A stretch of DNA of 64,000 bases from Capitulum mitella. Its lineage: Eukaryota > Arthropoda > Thecostraca > Pollicipedomorpha > Pollicipedidae. Made by a program: the position numbers and the translations under genes. The stretch covers positions 5,091,801 through 5,155,800 of the forward strand of contig CP099854.1 of assembly GCA_030062745.1 (NCBI GenBank), read 5' to 3'. The notes below the pieces were generated by a model, which did no database searches, was not told where the DNA came from, and saw nothing but the letters and a program-made list of their open reading frames with translations. Shown here piece by piece: positions 45,601 through 58,175 of this stretch (position 1 is its first letter; every line of letters starts with the position of its first letter).

Positions 45601-47270
45601 AGAACTGCCCCCCATCTGCGGTCGATCCCTCCCCAGCCCGTGTGACGTTCAATGACCCCACGTCTATTAAACGAACCCGGTGGCAATTCTAAGCCAGGAT
45701 GGCAAAAATGCACCAGTCAGAATGTGTTAACGACAGCACGCGGCTGCAGCAACGTCGCGAGCTAATTACATTCCACTGCGTGGGCGGGGAGAGGGCAGCA
45801 AAAGGCCTGTCCGCAGTCGACCCCAGGTCGCAGCCGCCCCGTCGTGCGAGCCCGATTTCGGGAGCGGGTCCGGCTATTCGGCCGCCCCCGTTTTTGCCCG
45901 ACGACAAAACGGGTAGCGCACTCTCCTTTCACGACAATGTTTCCGTGTTTGGTCAGATCATTTTGCTGCAGTGAAGCTGGGCTCAGAGCCGACGCCAAGC
46001 CGAGCTGCTGACCGACTCTGAGCCCCACGCCTTGCCGGGCGATTCCAGGCAGCGGCCGATTTCGCGGCGACACTGCGGCGCGGCGCCGTCAACGACACGT
46101 CCCGGATACGGGCCGCAGCTCCGGCTCTCAGCCGCCCGGCCGGCAGGCTGCCCGCGAGCCGAACACCGACCGCCGGGGCCACTCGAACCGGTCCTCGCCA
46201 GCCCGGGGAGACGGGCGGACTGAACTGTTCAGACCGAGGCGCCCTCCATACGGGGCCGTCGACCGTGGTTTCTCGCGTGTTATTCCGTTCAGTCTCGTCA
46301 GGCGTCCGCACTGGCGGGCCGATTTCGGGGGGAGGGGGATAAGCAATACTACCAGCATCCCCCTGCTACTCCACGGGGTTTAAGTCTCACTTTATTGTCA
46401 CAAAAATAGGTACCCTTCACTAGCATGACCGGATTTTCGTAAGGGGCATGTCAGTTAGTGTTAAAACAAAAACCTTCCGATACTGCTCGAGTCATTTCAC
46501 TGCAGAGATAAATGACCCTGTGAAATGGCGCGTCTGGAAATGCTGAAAGTTAAAGTACGCTTGCTCCCAAATTGTAAAAGATTTTCCTTTACGGCAAATG
46601 CTTTGTGATATAGCCAATTTTTGCACACCTATGTCTCTAAACCTCTGGCCCCTCCCCCCGACTACGCTCCTGGAGCCCGCTCCGTCCCCTGGCAGGTCCG
46701 CCATCCCTGTCCGTCTCGGCCGGCCTCTCAGACGAGCGGCCGCCTGATGCGGCGCTCGATGCTGTACCGCACTGCACGCCGTCAGCTGACCGTGCCTGGG
46801 ATGCCAGAACTGACCGAACAGACGTTCTCTGGCTCTAGGAACAGCGTCTCCACACCCGCCACCTCAAGCAACTGCGACCGCATGCACGACACACATGTGC
46901 CACGTGCTTCGTGCCACGTGCCACGTGCCAAGGGTCGACGGTCGAGTTCGTCAGGTCAAGGTTAACGACGGTACTTGCCACCGCATAACGTACGTCAAGC
47001 GTTTACCTGCTGCTTAATACGGTACACGAACGCAAAGAATTAGTCGCAGAAGTATTAAGGAATCCATTTCTCAGTCCTGCCATTTCCACCACTGTCTGAA
47101 GGACAACAGACCCTCCCGCAAACACCGCGCAGTAAGGCCGTGAAACCCTGGCAAACTGCGAAACCCTGAGCACTGCACGCCCCACTACGGCTTCTGCCGC
47201 CGCCACCACACGAAAAACCAGCCCGCCTGCACGCCACGTGCCGCTCATCGCCGCGCACCACCTGACCGAC
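42660..47270. other. CAP intron or upstream region
   Basis: No exon recognised. 42680-43180 is GC- and CpG-rich and could be an alternative CAP promoter. An AATAC microsatellite lies at 43281-43312. A 40-bp tandem repeat (GCCCGGAGTGGACGGCAGGA and rest) with about four copies occupies 44909-45070. 45960-46330 is CpG-rich. Confidence 0.4.
46895..46932. promoter_or_regulatory. Cluster of CACGTG E-boxes
   Basis: Three CACGTG motifs and one CATGTG-type site within about 40 bp, spaced by GC-rich linkers (GTGCCACGTGCCACGTGCC). A fourth CACGTG lies at about 47234. It is intronic for CAP; regulatory function is inferred. Confidence 0.4.
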
Positions 47271-47437
47271 CTGCGGGCCTCGGCGGGGCCGGTTTGCGCA
47301 GTCCTCCGGTCGGTATGTCGCCGCCGCGCTGCACGTGCGTGTACAGCGAGCGCTGCTGCTCGGGCGGCAGCGGCTGCGGCTGCGGCTGGTGCCGGTGGAA
47401 CACCAGGCTCGAGTCCGAGTCGTAGCCCTCCAGCACC
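47271..47437 (-). CDS. CAP: CAP exon with the SORBS GGDIP motif
   Basis: This exon encodes GYDSDSSLVFHRH, a Gln/Pro stretch, then RSLYTHVQRGGDIPTGGLRK and PAPPRP. Vertebrate SORBS1/2 has ENERQIYKSVLEGGDIPLQG followed by L at the corresponding place, upstream of the SH3 domains. The acceptor is CGGCGGCAG at 47438, after a GACTCT-repeat tract; the donor is GCAG|GTCGGT. The exon ends in phase 1. That phase fits the polyQ exon at 33443 directly, but does not fit the TTTCAG start of the giant exon. This suggests either that the giant exon is optional or that another exon was missed. Upstream CAP exons were not recognised. Confidence 0.8.
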
Positions 47438-47629
47438 CTGCCGCCGAGTCAGAGTCAGAGTCAGAGTCGGCGGCGCGTCCGGCCGAGTCGCGGGCCGACG
47501 TGTCGTGATGGAGTCATAATCCGAGGTGCTACGACTGAGGCACAGTCTGAGAATTCAAGGTCAGAATTCTACTTTCGTGGTCTGAGGTTGATGAGAACAA
47601 AAAAAAAAGAATGGGAACAAAATTGAAGT

Positions 47630-47860
47630 TCATTGTAACATTGTTCATTGACCAGCGTGGTGGGCAAGGTTCACCAAAAAGCTATATTATAACCATGTTG
47701 ACAAATTTATAACTCTACAAGCAAAAGACTGTTATCCATTCAGTAACAAGCAAGCACGATGTCATAAACGACTTAAATGAAACATGCCAACTTAAACCAG
47801 CACTACTCTTTGCAAGATTTTGTATTCCAAACAGAAATTATACACCAACACCAAGAATAA
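47630..47860 (-). repeat. Interspersed repeat family R, copy 2
   Basis: Inverted relative to the copies at 19020 and 57545, recognisable by TCACCAAAAAGCTATATTAT, AACTCTACAAGCAAAAGACT and ATTTTGTATTCCAAACAGAA. Confidence 0.65.
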
Positions 47861-48109
47861 CAAACAAGTTTCCAACCATGCTCGTAACCGTCACACAATC
47901 TGACAAAAACAACTGCCCACAAGCACGGCCTGAAACACCGGCAGACGTCTCTTTGCAAGGCAGCCCGCCCCAACCCAGAGAGCTGACGGCAGCAGCAGGG
48001 ATCCACGTCCACCGCAGGGAGCTGCCGCAGCTCGTGGCGACCAAGACGGCGTCATCGCCGTCGCTCGGCCGCACCGCTCGCGTGACGGCGGCCGCCGCGA
48101 CGCCGCCGC

Positions 48110-48185
48110 GCCGTGACGTGACGTGACGCCGCAGCGCAGGGGCGCTGACGTGACGCCGCGCCGTGACGTCACGTCAGCGTGACGC
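48110..48185. promoter_or_regulatory. Cluster of CRE/ATF-like TGACG motifs
   Basis: CGTGACGTGACGTGACG and, near 48160-48175, a full TGACGTCA flanked by further TGACG half-sites, in a CpG-rich setting upstream of the CAP GGDIP exon. A second full TGACGTCA lies at about 51658 within an inverted GCTGACGTGACGTCAGC. Promoter function is inferred. Confidence 0.45.
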
Positions 48186-48959
48186 GACGGCGGGCGGCTC
48201 GTCAGCGGCGGCCCGAGCCCCGGCCGGACGCAGTGCCGAGCGATCCCGTCTCCCAATCACGCGCGCTAATTAAGCCGCCCCCCCCCCCGGCGCTAGCAGG
48301 AGCCGCGGCCAGCCGCCGGAGACGCGTGATCAATGAAAGCTGGACCCGCCGACATCGGGAACCCAGGAGGCCCGCATTACCCAGGCGTCGCGCGCAGCAC
48401 GTCTTGGCGGCCACCAGAGCCGAGACTGGAGACATTTCGACCGGCTGGACTCCCCTCCTCCGCTCGCAGTATTAGGGAGCGGCAGCCAGGCAAATCTTCT
48501 GCCAATCTGCCCTCAGCCGTCCATCGTGGTCACCAGCTCTGAACAGGCAAAAGCGCCTCTTCTTAGGTACCTCCTGCTCCTGACCATGGAAGGCCAGCTT
48601 TCTAATCGGCCGCCCTCGCAGGTTTCGTTCTCAGTTTGATCAGTTGGCCCGTGACGCCATTAAAAGCCCCGCAGGCGGCGCCGCTCCGCCGCCAAAAATA
48701 GCGCGGCTAATGCGGCGCAGAAACATCGGCGCGGCGAATCAGCCGCGCCCACGGCTGGCCGGAACTCGGTCGCCGCGGCCAGCGACGTCCCGGCAGACTC
48801 AGCTGACAGTCCAGCGGTGACCGGCAGACTCAGATTCTGCTGACAGTCCGGCGGCGACCCGGCAGAATCAGACTCAGCTGACAGTCCAGCGGCGACCGGC
48901 AGACTCAGACTCAGCTGACAGTCCGGCGGCGCGTCCGCCCTCTCTTGTGTTTTTGACGC

Positions 48960-49120
48960 CTCTGTTGTTGCTCCTCACTCTGCTGTTTCTGCTGCCTCTG
49001 CTGTTTCCGTCGCCTCTATTATTTCCGTTGCATCTCTTGTTTCTGTTGCGTCTGCCATTTCTATCGCGTCTGCTGTTGCTGCTCCCTCTGCCGTTTCCGT
49101 CGCTCCTGTGCCGGAAACCT
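48960..49120. repeat. 15-bp degenerate tandem repeat
   Basis: TCTGCTGTTTCCGTC-like units, about ten, opening a spurious minus-strand frame rich in Arg, Asn and Gly. Confidence 0.7.
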
Positions 49121-51116
49121 CGGTAATGCGACACCAACTGTTGCCGCCTCTGCTGGATTCGTCCCTCCTGTCGTGTCAATGGCCTTCGACGACACTAAAG
49201 CCGCTGCCGGCTCCAGGGTCCGTACTGTCCCCCCCCCCCCTCCCCGCCGGTGTACTCACGTGCAGGTGAACGACTTGGGGTGGACGCCGGACGCAGTAAA
49301 CTTGGGGTGGACGCCGCACGCAGCAAGACTGGCCCTCTGGAACGGAGCACGGGTCAGTCGGTCACCGCCATCGGGTCGACAGGCCACAGCGCACGCGCAG
49401 AGCCCCTCAGGCGCGCGGCCTTACTGCTGGCGAGAGAGGACGTCCTGAGACTGAGAGCAGTGAGGCAGGTCGCTGCTGGACACCAGGGGTCACCAGCGCG
49501 CGTCGACCGCCGACGCCGGGACCGCGAACTCTCCGACACCGCGCGGCTCCGAACGCTGCGCTCTGCGCCTCGCGGCGGCAGCGTCCTCTCCAGACACCGG
49601 CGGCAGGAACTGACAGGGATGACGCCGGGGGCTTTTGACGCCAGGATAAACGGTTCCTTTCGCTAACATAAAGGGCTAAATAAAATGTAAAACGAGCAAA
49701 ACGGGGCGAAAACCACGTTTTTCGTATAAATCTGAGCGCATGTTTTGCAAAACCAGGCAAGCTGCGCCGCACTGGCGTCTCCCAATCTGCAAATGTTTCT
49801 TTCTTTCACATCCCTTCACGCGGCTTCCCCAGTGCACCGCGGACGCGTCGCAGGCGGAGTTTCGCGTGACGCCGTGGCACGGGACGCTGACCGCGAGACT
49901 GGCGCGGTCACTTCAGGCCGCGAGGGCGCCCGCCTGGCGAGGCCGCCGACACGGCGGGACCTCCGTCTTCGCCGCTCACAGGCGCCGGCGCTCGGACGGC
50001 CCAGGTTTTGGCGCCACCACCTTGGCGCCAAAAGGAGCCCTGCCAGGCGGAAAACCAGCCGCATCGACTTCACGGCGGCAAAGAGAAGCCATCACAGATG
50101 CTGCTGGCCACGTCCGCCAGCCGGTCTGACGCGAGAGAAAACGTCTGCACCTGAAGCGCAGTATGATTACGCCAGGAACAGACGCTCGTTCTTCGAGGGA
50201 GAGGACGCCTGCCTGGGACCACGGGTCCCAGAGTCACCCGGAGCGAGCAGAGGCCTGAGAAACGCTCGCGTCATGCCCGCATCCACGCGACGTGTCCCGC
50301 CTGAAGCCGCCATCAGCTGAAAACGCTAACCATATGACGCTAGCTAATGATAAAAACACTGAACAATTCAGCAACACTAAACAACTCACTGAGATAGTAC
50401 CAACAAACGTTGGTACTATTTCAGGCCCTTCAGATACTACATCACGTGGAGCACTGATGACAACAATACACATGGAATTAAAGAAAAAGTTTTCGGGCAC
50501 GGCTATGGCATTGTTTTCTACATCTATACCACTTTCTTTCAAGATGTACTCCTGCACAAGGAACTGCATAAAGCGAAAATCCGCCATTAGTCGTGTAGAA
50601 GGTTTACCAAAAAATACTAAGTCACGACGATTGGCTCTTTGTGAACAATACGATCCGCAATCGCCCCGCGCGCACGTGCGCAAACCTTCCTGCACGGCAC
50701 AACCCAGCGCCAGACTTCCACCGGACGGACTCGGTAACCGCTGTGACCTAACGTTCAGGGTTCCGGCTCACCGCCCACAAGCGTGGCGGCACTCAAGCAA
50801 ATCAAAGAAGCCAAAAAAACGAACAAACACGAACAAAACGAAACAAAAGCTGACCCTCACAGCTTACAACTTCAGCAGCCCGCACATTATTCCAACAGGC
50901 CCAAAACGCTCCGCCATTACCAATGGCCCGTGCAAGCTTTCGCGGCACCGATATCACCCAACACGAAACAGCCATTCGGCGACGACCACGAACGGTCCCC
51001 GTGCCTGGACGACACCCGCGATCCCGCGGCTCGCGAGCGACGTTCTCCGGCAGCGAACACGGCGCGCAGGACGTCACGCCCCGACGGGGCCGGAGCACGG
51101 CCAGCTCTCACGTGCG

Positions 51117-51197
51117 GTCTCTCCGGGCCGCGGTGCTCGTGAGGTCTCTCCGGGCCGCGGTGCTCGTGAGGTCTCTCCGGGCCGCGGTGCTCGTCCG
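51117..51197. repeat. 27-bp tandem repeat, three copies
   Basis: Three near-identical units of GGTCTCTCCGGGCCGCGGTG plus CTCGTGA. Confidence 0.9.
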
Positions 51198-52399
51198 GTC
51201 CGAGACGGGGCGGACGGCTCCGGGCGGCCACGATGTCCTCCAGACACTGCGCACCGGCGGAGTCAGCCGAAAAACGTCACGTGGCCGGCCGCTGACCGAG
51301 CAAGTCTTCAGCGCCACCTAGACGAGTGCTCGCACGTCCGGCGGCGCGCAAATTGTACGGACCGCGCCACAGAAGGCGTGCCTCAGCACCTGACGAACCG
51401 GCCACAGCAGCTGAGCGCGGACCCGAACGAGCCGACGTATCGGCGCCACCGACAAAAGAGCAGGACGCAGCCGTGTCACGGTTCCCGAGCCAAAGAGCGA
51501 CGGACGAAACACAAGCACGCCTCACCTGCGAGACGGCCAGCCGCTGTGGGATGCGTCGCGCTCCCGGCGGCCCCGACACGGGAAACGTCACACGCCCACG
51601 CGCGACACGCGCCTTTTGTCGCGGCCGCCGTCCAACGTCAGGCCCCGCCCGCTGACGTGACGTCAGCGCCGCCGCAGAGGCGGCCCCGCCCGCGCGCCGC
51701 GCCGATCTCGCCCCAATCACGCCACTTTGGTGGCGACAAACACGGCGCGCGGCACGAGATCGGGCGATCGCGGCGCGGCGCGCGCGCGGATGACGGTCAT
51801 CAGGGCCGCCGCCTCCCGCCAAATCGGCCGGAATTGGCGCCGATCGGGCGCGCGCTTTTGCGCGCCGGCCCATGGCGGGAAACGGGTCAGCGCGCGTGGT
51901 AAGAGCCGCTCCAGTTGGCCCAAAAACGAAAACAGTCGTCGCCGCGCCCGGCACGTTGCGTTGCGATTCTGGGTCCTCGCATTCGCGGACGCTTCGCCGA
52001 TTCCGCGTGAGTGACTCACGTTTAAATCCTGTTTATCGGCGCCGGCCGCCGGCAGCTGATCGCGGATGTGATTTCCCGTGATGGACGAGTTTTAAATGAC
52101 CGGAACGTTCGCCACCCCGAGAGGCGGGCCATTACAAAATGGGGGTGCCGATACAAATCAATTGTACCAAGTTATTGTGCCATTACGAAACGCCGCGCTT
52201 TTCGCGGTCGTTATGACGTCAGCAGCCGATCAAGCGGCCGAGAGCCGCCGGAAATAAGCCATTCGCCGTGTTAAAGGCTTGATAGCGCGGGAGTGCCCGG
52301 CTGATGACGCTCGTTAGTCTTCCGACCTTCAGGAGCACGGCATCGTGCCAGCTGCACTCCACAGCAGTCTGACGCCACCTCTGCTTTGCCCCGACTGAG

Positions 52400-52560
52400 A
52401 GACGCCGCGACCGGAAGGGACGACTCCGACTCCGACTCCGACTCCGTCCGGCAACTGAGACACTCGGCCTGACGACTGAGAGACGCCGCGACCGGCAGGA
52501 CGACTCCGACTCCGTCCGGCGACTGGGTTATTCGGCCTGACGACTGAGAGACGCCCGGCG
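52400..52560. repeat. ~90-bp tandem repeat with CGACTC microsatellite
   Basis: Two to three units sharing CTGAGAGACGCCGCGACCGG, a variable CGACTC run and CGGCCTGACGACTGAGAGAC. Confidence 0.75.
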
Positions 52561-53340
52561 CCTCGGGCGCCCATCGCCAGCACAGCGTCGGAATCCGAGA
52601 GGCCCCAAACAGCTGAACCCGGCCACCCAGTGCGCGTCCACCGCCAGCCGCAGCACCTCCGCCGGGCGCCGGCCGAGGCGGCGCCGAGTCGCCGGCAGCG
52701 CGCGGCGGTGCTCCGTCGCCTGACTGCTGCCGCGCGGACCGCCGCCACTTTCGGCCGACGGCCTAATAACGGACCCGACAGATTGCCGAGAAAACAGGCT
52801 CGCGTGCGCCGCGTCAGCGCGGAGCGAACACGCCGCCGCGCCATTGTCTGCCGCCCGCCCGCGGCGCTCTTCTGCGAGGGGGAGGGGCGAGAGGGTCACG
52901 CGCCGAAACGGAGCCGCAGGCGACGGCACGACGGTGCGACGGCATAACTTCCTCATACACGGAGTGGGCGCCGCCCGCGCGGCCGGGCGTTTGGACGGCG
53001 CCGACCCAATCACGGCAGCAGCTGGCGTGACTGGAACGAGGCCGTTTAACGCCGCAACACGACGCAGTTCGTCGCACCTTCCCGTGCTGCAGCTGGGGAA
53101 ATGGGGCGTACTGCGTCCCATCGCCCGATGCAGTAAAGCCCCTCCGAGACGTTACTTATCACACTATTTTCATACCCTCCTCCGTGTGAACTTAATCCCC
53201 ATCGCCATCGGTACGAGGAAAGTCAACAAGTATCGCTATGCCCTCTTTTTGGAAAACCTCGATTTCCTTTTGAATAGGGGGAAATTTAACATAAAATAAA
53301 AACTCAACGTGTACATGTCAAGGAACTGTTGCATCTTTAA

Positions 53341-54544
53341 CCCTATTCCCGGAGGGCTAGACGGTATGGCCGATTCCCGGCAGGGGGGGGCGGATTCGGC
53401 CCCCCCCTGAGATCTCAAGAACTACTTATCCGATTTCATCGCAACAAACGGCAATCGATTTGCCGTGACGTGAACTACATTTTGATAAAAAGAAATTTTC
53501 AAAATTTTGAAATTTGTGGATACAGGGGGCAAAAATGTCAAAATGGGGGACTTTTGACTTCTTATAACTCCGTTGTTTATGGACCGATTTCGATGAAACT
53601 GGCATGAATCGAGAGATTATGGATAGGGCTTTTACCATGAGTATGCAAATTTGAAATTTTGAGAAAATTCATGGGCGTTCACAGGGTTTCAAAAATAGGG
53701 GGATTAGTTTTCCAATAACGGAATGAACAAAAGAGGCCAAAACACTTTTTTAGCTTCTGCTAGTCATGTTATGCTAAAGAAGTACAAATCGCATTACAAT
53801 GTTTGTATAATGTTAGCATAGGCGGTGCCAGGGACATAAAAAAGGGGGAACTGTCATGGTCACACGTTTCTCAGATCAACTTGTGACCTTGACCTAAAGA
53901 CCTCCAGTGACCTTGGGGTCACCTGGAATGATGTCGTGTGCATTCAATATTATCTGTAAACGTTTTTAATCGATTAAATTCACTCTATTCCAAAAAATTC
54001 ATTTTTCGGCTTTTGCGATATAGGGTACGTGCACTGACATTTTAGGTCATAGCTCCGTGACCTGATCTGATATCAAGCTGAAACTTGGTACACAAGTAGA
54101 GGGTATCTTTCTACGTCATATATATTTCGGGTTTGGCATTTGAAAAAACGGCGCCGAAATTATTGCAAAAAAATAAATTTTGGCTTTTGACCTTGACCTG
54201 ACCTTGTAAAGTGACCTCAGATAAACAAAATTACATATGCACATTGCCCAACTATTTAGCTATATATTCATATAAAGTTTTAAGTTCTATCTTAAAAACT
54301 CTGTTTTTGGCAGACATTTTCCTTTTACCCTCAACATGGCCAAAAATGACCTGAGGTGCCTCCCAAAAACGTTGCCTGGCTCCGCCCCTGAGCAAAATAG
54401 AATTTCGAAATTTTGTGACGGCGCGTAGAAGGAATAGCTAGGAAAAGTCACCAAGTTTCGTGAAGCTGCGTCAAAAAGCCTGGAATTGGCAAGCAAAAAA
54501 CCCGAGGGGGGGGCGAATTCCGCCCCCCCCTGCCGGGAATAGGG
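53341..54544 (+). mobile_element. TTAA-flanked piggyBac-like non-autonomous element, copy 2
   Basis: TTAA at 53337-53340 and 54545-54548; ends CCCTATTCCCGG and CCGGGAATAGGG. It is closely similar along its length to the copy at 62549, and both are more diverged from the copy at 9229. No coding sequence. Confidence 0.9.
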
Positions 54545-56399
54545 TTAAAGCATCTGACAGGTGGGTTTTGAAAACGGTTTTTGATTCACGTCTACCTGTC
54601 TCGCATTTGCAAAAATCATTTTTCCGCCGAGCAGCACTAATTCCAAGCATGTCTCTACAGAAGCCTTTCACATCTGAACATATCGGAACCAATCACAATA
54701 ACTGCAGTGGCGATTATACCAGAAGATGTTTTAAATAGACTCTGAAATGCGAAATCAACACAAATATATCGCATATGGGTAGAACTGAATTATCTGTACC
54801 GCATTTCTTTTTTTACAACGTTGCATTTGTTCTCGCAAACAATCCCCTAACAATAATACCGCATTTCTGCACGTTCAGAGGCACCGCGCAACACCCTGCA
54901 GTGTACATGAAGTTTGCCAAGGTTTTCAATCGACGCACGTGACTGCACATTCGGAGCGCCGCTAACCCCACAGTTCTGTCGAACGCACACCACAAAATCC
55001 ACTCGTTCCCGCCTTTTACCGCTGCACATAGAACCTCGCCCCGTCCGCGGCCTCTCGACAGAAGTTGTCCGGCGCGGCGGCCGTTTGACCCAGTTTCGCC
55101 CGCGGCGCCGTGTCGCCCGGAACCGCGCGGGTACACTGCAATCGTCACCCTGGAGACGACCGCTCCACAGCGCGTGATCCATACGGCCGCCGGTCGCACG
55201 GGCGCAAAGGAGTGGCGGCGGCTGCGTCTGTCGGCGGTCACCACAGGCCCGTTCCTCCCCTCCCGGAGGGACGTCCCTGGCCCTTGGTGGTGTCAGCCTG
55301 GCTCGGACGGACAGCACTCCCCCCCCCCCCACAGCGCACACCGGCCGGTCTGTTGTGTGACGGGGGGCCAGTGGATGTCTGACGGGGTCCAGCGGACGCG
55401 TTACAGCTGGAAACAGGACGGAGAGGGGATCAGAAGCATGGGCTGTCAATCGCCAGCACGATATAGGCCTCTGAGGGCAATTTATAGAAATATCGAAACG
55501 TCAGTATTTCATTATTCGAAGGCGCCATTAAATCCACTACACGAAACAAAACAGAACATGTATGTTTTCATGTCCAAAATGGCATTATTTCCTCATCATA
55601 ATAACCTTCATTTCCATAATATCCTTTATATTCCATTTACGGCGAACGCAGAATTAAAGCCATCTCTCCTCTTGACTCTAACACCGCGTAACAGCTCCAT
55701 CAGACGCGTTTTGTTCCCTTTAATTGGTGTTAAGTGCCGATGTGAACCGACATCAAGGACCGGTGTACCCAGCAAAGAATAATTAGTATATCAGAACGAA
55801 CATTTCCATTATATCTGGGTGTATCACCATTCTGAAATGTCCATGTGGTGCGACTCTTGGAAATCCTTCAGGTATTTGGATTTGTATTAAACCACAACTT
55901 ATTTTTGCTTTCCATCAGCCTATGGTGTTTGCGATCGATGTGCAAGGTTATAAAAGACACACGCTAGCCGAAGACTTCAGAGGTAACAAAGTCTCATTAC
56001 GTTTTTAAGCTCTGGGCGTTTTGTGCAGACGTTAAGTAATTTTTACAAACAAAAAGAAAAAATGATGAAATTCGTAGTGTTTGATCAGAAACTTGTGCTC
56101 TCATATGATCACTTTTTTTTTTGGGGGGGGGGGAAACGCCAGTTTACAGGACTGCGGCATTATGGTACAGAACGATTTGTGGGATGATGGTCCAGTTGCC
56201 ACAGAAACAGTAAAAGCTGGCTGGTGACATCACCGTCGCGATAACCCAGAAATTCAGCAGGAAAATGCGGTGCGTGCTGATCGGTGCGCTGCCGGATGAC
56301 GGCTAAAGAAGCGTACGCGCACGAAAGAACCCGCACGAACCGCCAGCAGAGAGCGAAGGCTATAACTGGAACAAAAACACGTGAATCACGACAGTCCAG

Positions 56400-56700
56400 A
56401 GTTGGAAAAGGTGTTATTTTTTTGTGTTCAGGAACGCCAAAAAATATGTGCTCCAAAAACATTGCACACTCCAAAAGTTCGATCCTGTAACCCCATCAAA
56501 AAGCTACATTATGACTATGTTCACAAATTTGTAACTCTGCAAGCAAATGACTCTGTCTCCATTCCAAAAGAAACATGTATGATGTCACGACCGACCTACA
56601 CCCATGCCAACTTAGATCAGTAATACATTTGGGAAAATTTGTACTCCACAACAAAAATTGTATTCTGATTCAAAGAACAAAACCAAACTTCCAAATCTGC
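56400..56700 (-). repeat. Interspersed repeat family R, copy 3
   Basis: Inverted copy with GGAAAAGGTGTTATTTTTTT, TGTAACTCTGCAAGCAAATG and TTGTACTCCACAACAAAAAT. A terminal element feature was not resolved. Confidence 0.65.
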
Positions 56701-57544
56701 GGCAGCCTTACCCCCCCCCCCCATGTTAACAACACAGGCCACTGTCGGCACAATGAATGAGGACGCAGTATTCCGGCAAGTTGCTCGGCTCCAAGGGCGC
56801 GGGAAGCGGGGGCGGGGAGGGGGTGTCAGCTGCCCACCAACTGTTCTGAAATGACTGGAAAGAACTGACCCTAAATGCTTTTTTGCCCCCCCCCCCCAAC
56901 TGTGGAGGAGTTCCGCGCTGCTGCTCGGCTCTCCTCTGAAAGACCACCGCTCGTGTCTGCAGCGACAGCCACGTCTGCGTGTCCGCCCTGCCCGGAGGAA
57001 GCCTCGGAGCTCCGAACACACAGGGCTTTTGGTCTCAGACTCACGCCAATCGTAACTGTAACTTATGTAAGTTTGCCATTCTGAATGAAGAACGATTTTC
57101 ATAATTATACCGATTTACCATTCCCGAGATCTCTACCCGGAATACCGAATACTGAAGTCGAACTTCCAGGCGAAGCAGCCAAATCAAAACCACGCCTGGC
57201 CTAAAAATGGCTTCAACATGAACGTAAATAATCTTCACACATTTAACTTCGATACAAGGGCTACAACGCAGATACCATGGCATGAACCACACTTAGATCC
57301 AACGTCACAGTGATCACCACCTAACCATGTCTCTAGGGGTCACCTCGGGTCACATCACTACCTGACGCTTTACTTCTGCCACGTCAATGGCACACGACGA
57401 CAAGAGACGGGCATGCCAAAATTAAATACATGGCCGTACACGAAAAACAAAGGCTGTACGATACTAAACTGAAAAGAAACGCCTGTACTGACCAGTAACC
57501 ATAAATCCTGAACTCGCGTTCGAACTTTGATTCGGACCACGCTT

Positions 57545-57850
57545 GGAAATTCTTCTTTTTTTTTGCTCTTGGTATCGAAGCATAATTTTTGTTTTGGAGC
57601 CCAAATTTCTCCAAGTGTTATACTGGTTCAAGTTGGCATTCTTGGTGTACGTCAGTCATGACATCATACTTGCTTCTTACTGAATAGAGAGTCATCTGCT
57701 TGCACAGCTCGAAATTTGTCAACATCGCTATACTGCAACTTCTGATGGGGGCACAAGACCAAACTTTTGGAGCATAAATGTTTTTGGACCAAATATTTTC
57801 TGGTGTTCTTCAACACCAAAAAAAAACACCTTTTCCAATCCTGATTCGGA
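57545..57850 (+). repeat. Interspersed repeat family R, copy 4
   Basis: Begins near TTGGTATCGAAGCATAATTT and ends near CACCTTTTCCAATCCTGATT. It is followed immediately by copy 5 in the same orientation. Confidence 0.7.
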
Positions 57851-58175
57851 CCAGGGCTGGAAATTTGGTTTTTGTTCTTGGTGTTGGAGTAGAAATTTTG
57901 TTACCGAGCGCAAAATTTTGCAGAGTAATAATGGTTTAAGTAAGCAATATTTGGTGTGAGTCAGCTACATTACACCTGCTTCTTACTACATCGAGACAGA
58001 GCCATTTGCTTGCAGTTAGGAATAAGTCAATTTGGCTACATAAAATGTAGCTTCTTGATGGAGGGACAAGACCAAACTTATGAAATGAGTATGAAATGCT
58101 TTTGGAATACGCATTTTTTAGTGTTCTTCCACACCAAAAAACAACACTTTTCAACCCTGATTCGGACTCACGCAT
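57851..58175 (+). repeat. Interspersed repeat family R, copy 5 (tandem with copy 4)
   Basis: Begins after GGACCAGGGCTGGAAATTTG and shares CAGAGCCATTTGCTTGCAG and GTGTTCTTCCACACCAAAAA with copy 4. Head-to-tail arrangement gives a period of about 300 bp. Confidence 0.7.

Larger units (their letters stand above)
47438..53336. other. GC-rich region upstream of the CAP GGDIP exon, no gene recognised
   Basis: It contains a copy of repeat R (47630-47860), a CRE-rich patch at 48110-48185, a 15-bp repeat at 48960-49120, a 27-bp repeat at 51117-51197, and a CGACTC-rich repeat at 52400-52560. Long reading frames (for example 50292-51902 plus) show no domain and are expected at this GC content. Undetected 5' CAP exons could lie here. 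Confidence 0.4.

Noticed and set aside
47444-47470. GAGTCA repeat as an AP-1 cluster
   Set aside because: It is the tract before the GGDIP exon acceptor; repeat composition alone explains the TGACTC motifs.
50292-51902. 536-codon plus-strand open frame, and a minus-strand frame at 50234-50695
   Set aside because: No recognisable domain, crosses a 27-bp tandem repeat, and base composition changes sharply within it; stop-free stretches are common at this GC content. The AT-richer block 50340-50660 could be an old insertion but nothing identifies it.
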